Positions 1 to 10,400 of a stretch of DNA of 12,809 nt are shown one piece after another. Numbering within the stretch: position 1 is the stretch's first letter; the number at the start of each line of letters is the position of its first letter. Origin of the DNA: Zancudomyces culisetae (lineage: Eukaryota; Kickxellomycota; Harpellomycetes; Harpellales; Legeriomycetaceae); the NCBI GenBank assembly GCA_001969505.1, contig LSSK01000347.1:1-12809 (forward strand). Reading direction: 5' to 3'. The notes below the pieces were generated by a model. It was not told where the DNA came from, did no database searches, and saw only the letters and a list, made by a program, of their open reading frames with translations. Both the position numbers and the translations under genes were made by a program.

Positions 1-288
1 CTTTTTCAACCAGGAGAATGGGTTTTATTAAAAAAGTTCAATAGGAAGAAACTCGAACCGTACTTTGTAGGCCCTTACCTTATAATGAAGCGTACACCGT
101 TTCACACATATCAACTGAAAGATCCATCAGGAGAAACATTGCCTGCACTTATACATCACGACAGGTTAAAAAGAGCAAACATCGAGCATGAAAGACTTAC
201 TAGAAGATCATGGACAAAGTTCAATAACAGAGTGGATGAAATTTTAAATAAAGAGGGAGATGATGTTGTAATGTCAACAACAATCTAA
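1..288 (+). CDS. 3' end of Ty3/gypsy-type retrotransposon Pol (integrase C-terminal region), 5'-truncated by the window
   Basis: The frame is open from base 1 with no start and ends at TAA 286-288, so this is the last 95 codons of a longer polyprotein. It reads LFQPGEWVLLKKFNRKKLEP, then YFVGPYLIMKR, then YQLKDPSGETLPALIHHDRL. This is the GPY/F module at the C-terminus of Ty3/gypsy integrases: a hydrophobic 'GDxVLLK'-like strand, a K/R-LEP-(Y/F)-xGPY core, then 'Y-x-L-x-D-x-x-G ... H-x-x-R-L-K'. In such elements integrase inserts the cDNA copy into host DNA, and this small SH3-like fold probably contacts DNA. About 38 mostly charged residues follow HHDRL, and no chromodomain is seen. The frame is uninterrupted here, but whether the element is intact cannot be judged because its 5' part is outside the window. 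An internal ATG at 85 is not a real start. The family is recognised from sequence; the exact clade is not. Confidence 0.88.
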   Translation, partial: LFQPGEWVLLKKFNRKKLEPYFVGPYLIMKRTPFHTYQLKDPSGETLPALIHHDRLKRANIEHERLTRRSWTKFNNRVDEILNKEGDDVVMSTTI

Positions 289-403
289 CGATGTTTACAT
301 AAGCCGTCCTAAAAATAGATATAACTTATAGGAACTAAAGAAACCTGATAATGACAATAAATATAGAAAGGATAAAGAGACCTAAAAAGGGAGAACGGCT
401 TTT

Positions 404-414
404 GGGAGGGGGAA
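404..414 (+). other. Probable polypurine tract of the retrotransposon
   Basis: The sequence GGGAGGGGGAA, preceded by TTTT, lies 116 bases after the pol stop codon. A G/A-only run preceded by T bases is the usual form of the polypurine tract just upstream of a 3' LTR. The bases that follow (ATATCTTTAGCATC) do not start with TG, so either the LTR boundary is a few bases away or the end has decayed. This call rests on position and composition only. Confidence 0.55.
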
Positions 415-520
415 TATCTTTAGCATCTTAAATATCATTTTAGTATCTATTAACAGAAACATGGTGAGGACCTAGGGTCTTGAGAAACACATAAATAAAC
501 AGCATATATTATCATAACAA

Positions 521-526
521 CACGTG
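521..526. promoter_or_regulatory. CACGTG palindrome (E-box/G-box type)
   Basis: A perfect CACGTG hexamer, the core bound by bHLH and some bZIP factors in eukaryotes. It lies about 110 bases after the polypurine tract and so may belong to the LTR rather than to the downstream gene. One hexamer by itself is weak evidence. Confidence 0.25.
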
Positions 527-844
527 GTCATTTACCACAATAGTAAACAAACATAATATCCGAATTTCAAACTGTACAACATTTCAGCTTTATGATCCAT
601 CTATTAAAATATTAGTTGATTATTTTTAGACATTAAAGGCCACTAAAAACATTGGAAATACGAAATATATTTTTATGGTGATTATGCCCAAATGCAACAG
701 TAGTCATATCTAGTGCTTTTATTCTTAAATATAACGATGGATGCACGAAATGGAATGATGGTTTAAAGTGTTCAGCATTTTTTAATTAAGCCATATTAGT
801 AAACTGGCACAAATAAATCGAAAATGCTTGAAAAATAAAAAATA

Positions 845-935
845 GTCACGTATTACTAGACTGAGCACGTGTAACGAAAAAGAAAAGTTTAGGCCAATAG
901 AAAGACCAAGAATTTAGGTAGTTAACTTACGTGAC
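845..935. promoter_or_regulatory. Cluster of ACGT-core sites with a CCAAT box
   Basis: Within 91 bases there is GTCACGTA (845-852), CACGTG (866-871), CCAAT (894-898) and TACGTGAC (928-935). The first and last are exact reverse complements, so the outer pair forms an 8-base inverted repeat with the palindromic CACGTG between them. ACGT-core elements are known targets of bHLH/bZIP factors and CCAAT is the target of the Hap/NF-Y complex. The cluster sits about 490-580 bases upstream of the proposed ATG at 1425, a reasonable place for upstream activating sites. Binding is inferred, not shown. Confidence 0.35.
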
Positions 936-997
936 AATACTTTTATTTTTTTACCAATTCGTTTATACTTTTTACATATTATTTCTTTGTGTAATCC

Positions 998-1007
998 TTT
1001 TTTTTTT
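998..1007 (+). repeat. T10 homopolymer upstream of the RasGAP gene
   Basis: Ten T in a row followed by AGT, about 420 bases before the proposed ATG. Long T/A runs are common in fungal promoters, where they disfavour nucleosomes. It also resembles a splice acceptor, but no upstream exon was found to use it. Confidence 0.5.
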
Positions 1008-1424
1008 AGTACTTTTACATAATATATCCATTAGAAAAATACAAGTATTTGTGTAAGTTCACATTATATTTATAAATCTAAAAAAAAATTTCTATTGTGG
1101 AATTAGCAAATCTTGCAATTGAAGAGCATTGATTTCGGATTGAAAAAGCCTAATTTCTGATCAAAAAATTTAAAGGCATAAGTGATTGGTGAAGCTGCCT
1201 GTGGTGATCCGAAATGAAATACTTTGGCCTAATAGCTGAGTACCCAGATAGTTTAAAAAACTCCTAATAATAGTGTTGTAGAAATAAACAAGATACGAAA
1301 ACAAAAATAAACAAAAGGAGGGAAGCTAGACATATGCGCCGTATAATATTTCACTCAGTCTTTTACCCACAAGCCGGAATATATAAAATTTTACATGCAA
1401 GAATAGCAGAAAAGTAAATCGAAA

Positions 1425-1475
1425 ATGGATGGCTACAGGCATTTGGAGATTATCGCCAGTCGACTTGTAAAAAAG
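1425..1475 (+). other. Proposed exon 1 of the RasGAP gene (17 codons)
   Basis: The exon reads MDGYRHLEIIASRLVKK and ends at AAG followed by GTAGGT. Without splicing the frame stops at TAG 1488-1490. Joined to exon 2 it gives ASRLVKKLA, which lines up without gaps to VSRFDEQLP near the N-terminus of human neurofibromin. The phase-0 fit, the Kozak-like start and this similarity support it, but the exon is short. Confidence 0.65.
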
Positions 1476-4400
1476 GTAGGTGTTGATTAGAATCGGAGGT
1501 AAATACACTAAAAAGTAAAAAGATCATAGATATAGTACTATAGTTAACCAATTCGAGTAAATCTTAAAAATAGTTGGCCAGCCACAAAGAGTGTAACATA
1601 TACAAGATAAGGGGGAATAGCACAATATTTCAATGCATACTTTTGCTTTTAGAGGCATATTTACTAGAAAAGGATAACGTTACTGAGGTCCTGTTGGGTT
1701 TACTGGAAAGTTTTGAATTAGTAAGTATAATCTTTGTCGATTTGCGCTTAATATTTTCTATTTAATAAAAAAGGATTGTGAACACTTATTAACCAACGAA
1801 AAAAATGTTTAGAACCAAAGGATTATAGTAGGGAAAGTGGAAGTTGGTAATAAGAAAATAGTTAGCTTAGTAATATGGAGAATTATTGCTACAGGGTTAA
1901 ATTTAGAATGGCTAACAAAGCAGCTAGAAACGGAAAGCGTCGGAATGTTGGATTATAGCACATTTGCCCTTAAAGTGGTGAGATTAAGAAGAGAGACAGC
2001 AACCTTACTTGTAAATAGTATATATTCTACTATTGAGGAAGCTTTAGATTTGAATAAAATTCCTCTATGGCACCAAAACAAGTGGATGTACGTGAAAAGC
2101 TTAGAAGATTGGGGGTTCGAAGATCTGGGTAGAGTCTATATTGGAGGAAAATTTAAGGAGCAAATAAAAAAGTCTGGTTCAATTGGGGTTTTGGCACGAG
2201 GAGTGTTAGACTCCATTGAGCAAGACGATTCTGGAGCGCAGGTAGAAGTGGCTATGGGGCATATTCATATGTACCTGACGGCAAGCAATTGGGAGAATGT
2301 TTGGGAGAAAATGAGCTTAAAGATGGTTACTGGTACATGTAACAAAAGGGGGTTAAGGAAATTGATTGGGAACGGGTACTATGACATGAATAAAGTGGAG
2401 GATATTATGAAATTTATAATGGAGCAGCATGGCATAAAAATTGAGGAAAAGAACAAAAGCAAAGATGTGGAAAATTTGCAGCTCAAAACATTTGGTGATA
2501 TATTGAAAAGTATGGTTCAATACAACACAAAGGATGTCGAGAGGGTAGTTAGTTATGACAAAGATAACATAGTTTCGAAAAAGTTTGTAATTTATTTGTT
2601 GAAGATGTGGACAAAAGAGAAGGAACAGAGTGAATTAATAGTGCCATTGGTGGCAAGGATGTACGGATTTATTTGTAACACAATCAGCAAGCTGCTGAAA
2701 AGCAGTATAGAATATGACAACAATAGTAATGAAAATAATAAGGCATACCAGAGCAAAGAGGAAAGTGAAGAGAAAGAAGAAGGTATAATAGAGGTGCATT
2801 ATAGATATATTATGGGGGACTTTAAGGAAAACAGCAATGAAAAAAGTGATGTATTTCAGAGTTACTATAGCATAATGGAAGTGCTCTCAGCGATCGTAGG
2901 ATTAAACAAAGGGAATAACAACAATTCACTGACTGATTTGGGTCGAAGGATAGAGTTAAACTTAGGGAAGGGTGTAGCACTGAGAATGCAGGGTAGGATC
3001 GAAACAAAAAAGTGGGAGATAGCACGAGGAATATTTTACATGTTTGTACTGAATGAAGAACAGACAGTGCGAGTTTTTGGAGGGCAAGCTATTAGGGCTA
3101 AATTTAGCTATGAAATTAGAGTGGAGTACGTGGTAGCCTTGATAAAGTATTTAGTAGGAATTAGATGTTTAACGCAGTTTGATGTTCATGGGCTTGTAGA
3201 AATACTAAGGAAACAGGTAGCTACAATCTATACGAATAATGTGGTTAAGAATGAGTTCCCAGCAGATACAATAATAAAAGTTTACGAGATAATGCCTGAA
3301 CTAGTATTGAATAGTAAGACGGTAGACCTGGATAGGGTGTTAATAATAATTTCCCTAATAAAAGTGAATGCTGGTAGTGGAGATGAGGTAGGAGATTTAC
3401 TAGCGAACGTATTTGATTACCTGGGACTCAGGGCAGAACACGAAGTAAATGAAAAGAAAAAGAATCAAATAAATCATAATAAACCAAGTAGTGGAAACAT
3501 CTTAACAGGCCAAGTCAACGAAAGGGTGCACGATAAAAATGATATAAAACTTGTCGAAAATGACGAGAGTGGTGCTGGAAAGGATTATAGAGACGAAAAT
3601 TATGATGATAATAACAACGAGGAAGGCGGGGAGGGCGGTGATGATTGGTGGAAGCAGTTTTGCGTAACGACATCACAGACGATGGAGGCGGTATGCTACG
3701 AGATTACAAGAAACTATCGCCACGAAATAGTAAAGAAGCTATCCTTATTGAAGAGGCTGTTACAAAAGAGGCAATACTATGGACAGCGGGTTAGACAGGA
3801 GAAAAAAGGCCGTTGGGAGCGATATAGGTGCCACGTCAGGTTCAGCCAGCTAGTAGAAAGGGTCATATTACAAATGTTGTGGAATCCAGATGAAAAAATT
3901 GTGAAGTTGGCACTTGAGTGTGCGGATACCCTGATGGAGAATAGCGATGAAAATGTTTCTGAAGGCTTCAAGAGTACTGAAGGGGCTGAAAATGAATCAG
4001 GAGAGAAAAGAAGTAGTGCAAACATGAGAAGTACATTCAAAGTGCTAAGAAATGAAAACATATACAAAGGTATTATGAAAAGTTGTAGCACTATTTCTTA
4101 TAAACACAACAAAAATGACTTGATCGGACTAGTAGTTAATGAATTTAAAAAATATTCAAAAATCAACTATATACTGAGTCTGGCGTGGATGGAGACCTAC
4201 AACCAGTGGACTGAGTATAACCAGCTGTTGATCGAGTTCAAGCAAATTAGTATTAAAAAAATGTTGGAAGAGATTCAAGAGCGCGATTCAGAGTGGTTGA
4301 GAGATAATAATGTTTTCAATTTAGAGACGACGAGGGCAAGTGAGGAAATGGTTACGGGTAGGCAAAAAGAAGTTGTTCGAGAAAAATGCTACAAGCTGTT

Positions 4401-7400
4401 GGTTCAGGAGTGGATAAATTGTACAAGGATACTGGTGAGCTATGGATTTGTGACTGATCCTGAAATTCAGTTGAAAGATCGAGTTTTTGCAGATACCAGC
4501 AAGCTTACAACAACGTTTAAACAAACAAGCGAGTCGATGCAGGAATTTTTACAAGAATTAATTGTACTAATAATATATAATAATGGCGGCGGTAGTAATG
4601 ATGGCGGCGGTAATGGCGATGATGGTGGTTCTGAGAGTGCTGATATTCGTGGTGGTACGACTCTGGGTACAAGCGGAAACACGTGTGTAAGACTAGTGAA
4701 CGAAAATATTTGTGGTAGTATGCATGTGGCATTTCAAATACAAATGGTAAAAAAAATAAAGGAGACAATAGGTACGTTCATAAAAAATTATGGCGAGTTT
4801 AGTGGGGGGTACTTTGAATCAGTTCCAAATAATAGTAAGAGTAGTCAGACTAATGTAAGCAATGTGAACGCTATCGGGGTAATGGGAAACGACAAAATCA
4901 ACGAAATCATCAAACAGAGTATTTTTATTTTATTAAAGCTAATTCGAGACGAAGGATTACAAGTAGAAACGATCAAAATAATAATGGAAATTATAAAGCA
5001 GGTCAGTATGTACTATTTTAGCCGTTACCGGCTTCACCAGGAGTATTACAACGGTGGTTCAAATTCGGTAGAAACCGACAAAAAAATGTCGATCTTGATT
5101 ACCAAACTGATTGCTTTATTGTATGAAAAGTATGTTCACTTATTAAAGTATGATATAAAAAACAGTAATGTCCTGTTCTACATAATATTCCACTGGGCTT
5201 TACAAGATGGTGAATCTAGTACGATCATTTACATCAACTGTTTAAGGTTACTATCCACAGAAATGGTAGTTATATCGCCATCAAAGTCTTTTATGAAGTA
5301 TGGAAATATGGTAGATGGCAGCGTAGAGCCGTTGAATTTTGACCATCCAGCAGTGGAGCTATACAAAGTATACACCATAAAGTTGGTGGAGATGGCATCA
5401 ACGGAGGTACCTCCTTTTGAAAGATCAATACTTGATCTGTATAAGGAAATACTAAGCAATCTTGCGGCTTCCAATTGCTGGATGGGTTTACAACCAATCA
5501 AGATTGTTTTTGAGCAATTAAAAGAAAGCTTTTTGCAAAACGAAAATAGTATTGATCAGCTTTTTGAAAAAGAGAATATATTTGATCAACTTTATTTAGA
5601 CAGTTTATACTCACACTTGGATGGGGTAAACAAGGCTAAAACAACAAACAGATATATAAGTGTAAACGAACAACTGATAACAGAATATCTTTTGACCAAA
5701 CCCAAGCGGACTCTATTGATGGCGTTACTCAGTACTTGTCCTTCTGATGAACAAACCGAACACTTACTGTCACAAACACTGCTTGATATATACCAACACA
5801 ATAGTTGTATTAGCGAGCTAGTATCTACATGTGTAGAGCATGAGATTAGTAGTTCTTTTCATTACACAAAGATTTTCAAAAAATCCACTTTTGCAAACCG
5901 ATTACTTGTGTATGTAATGACAACAACAACGACGACGACGGCACATTTGGTTAATAAAGTAGAAGATGAAAAAATAATGAATCTTAAAGAATGGATCGAA
6001 GTGTTAATGATGCCTATATGTGACGACTTTGACAAATCGTTTGGTTCTAGGGCCGATTCTAAAATGGATCATGTTGAAGATCAAACCTATATCGATTCGG
6101 TAGTGTATAGGATTTTGGCTAGTCTTTTTGTTGAGTTCTTTGGCACATCCAAATTACAAAAAGATTCAGAGGCTTGGAAACTATACGAGAAATACAATAT
6201 GAGTGATTACAATGTCTTATTTTTGAATAGCAAACCAAGTGATATGAATGGTAATGCTCAGTCTGAAGCTTTGGATAATTGCAAATATATATGTGTAGCA
6301 ATTCGAAAGGCGCTAGAGAGTCATATGCAGAAAAACGGTGACTTTGTTAAAAATGTGTGTTATTCTGCAATTGGTTGGTTGATATTTGTGAAAATAGTGT
6401 GTCCTATAATCATTAATATGGCAGATAGTTCGTTTATGGAAAGAATCGCCAGAGATATACAGGAGTTGATAAGCAACACAGGGCTCAATAATAAGAGCCA
6501 ACTTAGAACCAAGAGCTTGCAATTGATATATACTTTTGTGGATGAGCTGATAGCAGAAACACCAGTAATATCGAATGATATATGCAGCGGTAAAGATAAT
6601 AAAAACGATCAAAGTACCTTACCACTATTGCTTGAAGGGAGTCTGAAATTCAAGACAATAAATAACTTCCACTACTATTTATTTTATAATTTCGGGTTGA
6701 TCACCGGTTGGATAAGTTCAAATAACGGACTTCCTCACCAAGAAGAGATCGATTTATGCAAAAAATTGCATAACAACTTTAAACAACTATATGTTCCAAA
6801 CAAGATTATAACAACTGATAGCAGCGAAATGATAAAACAAAAGCATGTAACAAGTTATAGTGAAATCGAGACTGAATTTGATAATAGCGGCGAGGCCACC
6901 AATGATACCAGAGGAGTTAGTAACGGCAAATATAATGCTCCAGTGTATACAAGTCATTGTGTTATTCGGAATAAGGGTGGTAAAAGAAGTGGTAAAAACG
7001 AAATCTCGGTATTGTATATAATAGCTGATAGATTTTCTGATGAAGAGCAAGAATCCAACGGTTCAGTCTATACTGCGATTCAAATTCTTGATGAGTGGAA
7101 ATCCCAGTTATTTAAACAGGCTAACATTAATATACTTTTTGACTTGTTTATTGACACTAGCCAGTATAACCAACCAACAGAGATGTTTAAGATTTTTATG
7201 TCAAAACTACTGACATCACATAAAATCGTCAGTAGGATCAACAGAATTTACTGGAACAACATATCGCTGACAGCGGTTTGTACCGTAAACAATATTATGA
7301 ACAATGTGTGCAACGAGGCTATTCAACCACATCAGAAGCAAAGACTTGTTGATATATCCGAATTTCCGAGCTCATTACAGGATATCCCTAGACACGTTCG

Positions 7401-10400
7401 TGATAATCTTCCGTTGGAAATAACTGGGTCTGAGGGTAGGGTCAACGGAAATAGAGAAGATAGTAATAATATAAAAACCATGTATATCACAGGATATGTG
7501 CTAAATCTGCTTGATTACCCATCCGAGGTGCGCAGAGTTCCTGTTGTACTTGAGCTGAGCAGGGACTATTTGAAAATATGTGAATTAGTCCCAACAATTG
7601 GTTTTTTAAACATGGTTCCAGTACACTGCAACAAAATCATCAAGATTTCTAATATTATTGGACTGGATATTATGTCACTGGATTCCATCTCTGCAGGGAC
7701 CAGAAATGATGAATACCTACCAAGATCAATTAATTCCCAGCAATCTAAGGGTGTGAAAAGTTGGGCAGTGTCTCACTACAATACTAACAAAGCCAAATAT
7801 TTATCCACAAGCGCCCACGTTAGAAGAACAGATACTTTTGTAAATATGGATAGAAAAAAATGCATAAACATCAAGCTGATGGATAGCCAATATTATACGC
7901 TTCAAAGAAATATTGTAATACAGACCCTGGACATAAAAGAGCGGCACTTTTTTGGAATGGTCAGGGCATCAAAGATATTTCACAATATGTACTATTCGGT
8001 TCATGGTGGTGAAATGATAGGTTACCGACCAAGTAAAACCCCATACGGGCCATTAAAAACCCCACTTGATTTTTCAGCATACCTACTTCTTGTACATGTA
8101 CTTTCAATGGCAAACAACAACCACCATTCAGATTCGGAAATCCGATTTAAGGGTTATAACTTGCTGGCAAAGCTGGCGCCTCAGCTTGGGCTTAACCTTA
8201 CAGGAATCCTAATTGAACACGATGTCGATGATGGGCATAAACAGCTGAGGGGGGTTACGCACTACATTCCACCAACTTCGGAATATTACACCAGCTGTAT
8301 CTCCAAAATGTTATCGCATGAATCTATTGATCTGATTATAGAGCTGTTTAAATTGTCAATTGACTGCTTTCGGCAGCTAACTTCAGATTCTAAGAGACAC
8401 TTTTTGTTTGTCTTTGTAAAGGAGTACACAAGGACCTTTGTGGATTTGTTTTTCGATACTGACGCTAACAAATACAAAAACACAAATTTGAATATTGACT
8501 TTATAAACAATAATGAAAATGGCATTATCGTGGAATTTATAAATGCCATCATCACCTTATCAATCAGAGATGCAAATGTGCGGATGTACATGATCAAATA
8601 TATTTGGCCATCGATGTTGTCTTCAGACCACAGCAGCAACAGTTCATTAAAGAAGGTTAAAATTATGGACTTGTTTATCGACTCACTCATCAATGTTGCA
8701 AGTACGTTTTTAATGCCATTGGAACAATCCGTTAACTCTGATATAATTTTGGCACTCGAACAAATTATACTGTACATTTCTAGTGTCAACTCATATAATA
8801 CAGTATACCTAATTCAGTCACTTACTCAGTTTTTAACAGTAATAATTTCTGACCCACCTACCAAAAAACTTGAAATGCACGCAAAATACCCGCAGATAGT
8901 TGCTATGGCAGTGCTTTTACGTCCGCTTACATTTAGTAATCCAAATCTAATATACAACAACTATGCCGAACTTATATTTATTATTGGGGTGGTCAATGCT
9001 GCATGCTGTGAGATCCAAAACGCAGCTCCACTAGACAAAATAATTTATGATATAGCCTGCAACACACTTCAATCCATCAAGCTACTTTATCAAGGAATCT
9101 TTGGTACCGTCCTTTCCGGTAAAAACACACTCAAATCTGCTAGCTACAGTGCCATCCTTGAGCTTCTTGACAATTTATTATATAACCCCCAGGTTAAAGC
9201 TGCATTTGGGTTACCAACCTGTGTCGTACAGCCACATCAATCCTCCTTTTCCCTTTCATACTCACCCTCACCCTCACCCTCATCCTTCCAACCCCATTCT
9301 CAGCCTCACTTTCTGCCCTACTCACACCCATACACATCTTCACCCTCTTTTTCTCATTCCCCATCAACCGTATCTTTGTCACTACCGTTTATTTCTTCGT
9401 CTTTCTGTATGCCTAAAACGTCATTTAATGTATTTTCAGTGGCTGCCGATGCAGTAAACGAACTTTCAATAAGCTCCCCGCTTACAGCAGAATCATCAGT
9501 AGTAGCTCCAAAACCGGCGGAAATTGCGGCAAGGATTGATCTAATATCCAGGTTAAATCTTATATACAAGGACATCTTACTGGCCATAACATTCATTCCA
9601 ATGTTTAATTCGACTCAACCACCTTCCTCCTTCTCCTCCTCAGCTCCTTTAGGCCTATATCGTGACTTATACCATATCGGTTTTCTGTGGAGGAATAAGT
9701 TGTCAACACTGCTATCTTCAACAATGTTTTCCTTTAACCCCATTACACAACCCAGTTGCTTTGTCATGTTTGGCCTTCTCTTCCATGCATCATCTTCAAT
9801 TACCACTGTCAAAAATAACAACAGCACCATTATATATCCGCCAAGCTATTCAACTCAAGATATTTCAAAGACATACACAAGCGATATTACTAACATGCTC
9901 ATCTCCCGCTATTTCTATTGTTTGCAGCGCTCTCTCTTTGTGTTTTCACCTTTGAATGCCACCTTGCCCGTTTGCATTGTCTACTCGCTGTCACAACTTG
10001 TCAGCCCAAAAAATAACAACTCGAATACTATTGATCCAGACATTTTGATAAAAATATTTTGGATTTCGGCTTCTTTGCTGAGAATTGGGCATGTTTGCTT
10101 ATTTCACATGTCAATAAAACTAATGTCAAATACCCTACTGTTACTTCTGCCATACATCTCATTCACTATGGACAATATTTCTTGTAAGAATCAAATCCAC
10201 GAGATTGAAAAAGCTTCCAAGAGTAAGGACATTGGAAGTACCAAGCACGATATTACTGAATCTATTGTATTCGAATTTCTTCTCAACAACCGATCCTCGG
10301 TGCACTCGGAACTTCTTTTCAAGCTTGATAGTCTTTTGGGTGTTTATTATGATTCAGATTTTGTATCCAGTTTGGTCTACACAATTTCTTTACCCTTGCT

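Larger units (their letters stand above)
1..414 (+). mobile_element. 3' portion of an LTR retrotransposon (Ty3/gypsy type), minimum visible extent
   Basis: The element is inferred from the integrase C-terminus (1-288) followed, after a short non-coding stretch, by a purine tract at 404-414 of the type that primes plus-strand synthesis. The 3' LTR would begin right after that tract. No clear TG...CA termini or target-site duplication can be defined, because the 5' LTR is not in the window for comparison. The listed end is therefore a minimum. The element runs in the same direction as the giant gene downstream and ends at least about 1 kb before its first exon. Confidence 0.72.
415..1424. other. 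AT-rich non-coding stretch: presumed LTR remnant, then promoter region of the giant gene
   Basis: No open frame of note, tRNA or rRNA was recognised on either strand in these 1,010 bases. The left part presumably contains the retrotransposon 3' LTR, but no repeat partner is present to mark it. Landmarks are a CACGTG at 521-526, an ACGT-core cluster with a CCAAT box at 845-935, a run of ten T at 998-1007, and an A-rich run near 1079-1088. The right part should hold the promoter and 5' UTR of the RasGAP gene. No single TATA element stands out, because TATA-like strings are common in such AT-rich DNA. Confidence 0.5.

Noticed and set aside
415-1424. tRNA or other small RNA gene in the intergenic stretch
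   Set aside because: No A-box/B-box pair, cloverleaf-like pairing or T-run terminator in a sensible arrangement was found by eye. A tRNAscan-SE or Infernal run would be decisive.
1326-1508. Minus-strand 60-codon frame over the proposed exon 1
   Set aside because: It has no recognisable motif and overlaps a plus-strand exon with a Kozak start and a canonical donor.
1837-1839. GTG as the translation start of the giant frame
   Set aside because: Nuclear eukaryotic genes rarely start at GTG, the frame is open further back to 1813, and a spliced model supplies a proper ATG at 1425.
3777-4091. Minus-strand open frame of 104 codons opposite the LWNPD region
   Set aside because: The plus-strand frame there has clear family similarity (LWNPDEK). 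The Ser/Phe/Leu-rich minus reading simply mirrors the purine-rich coding strand.
8286-8789. Minus-strand open frame of 167 codons
   Set aside because: It lies wholly inside the conserved post-PH coding region of the plus-strand gene, shows no recognisable domain and looks like a shadow of AT-rich coding sequence.
9261-9285. Telomere-like or CRISPR-like array
   Set aside because: The hexamer is a short coding microsatellite with no spacers, differs from known telomere units, and keeps the protein frame.
9101-9457. Plus-strand frame rich in His-Pro and Thr-His repeats
   Set aside because: It is the alternate-frame reading of the CTCACC and CACACC-like repeats in the RasGAP gene. The frame that encodes Ser-Pro continues a 3,600-codon ORF, so this one is a shadow.
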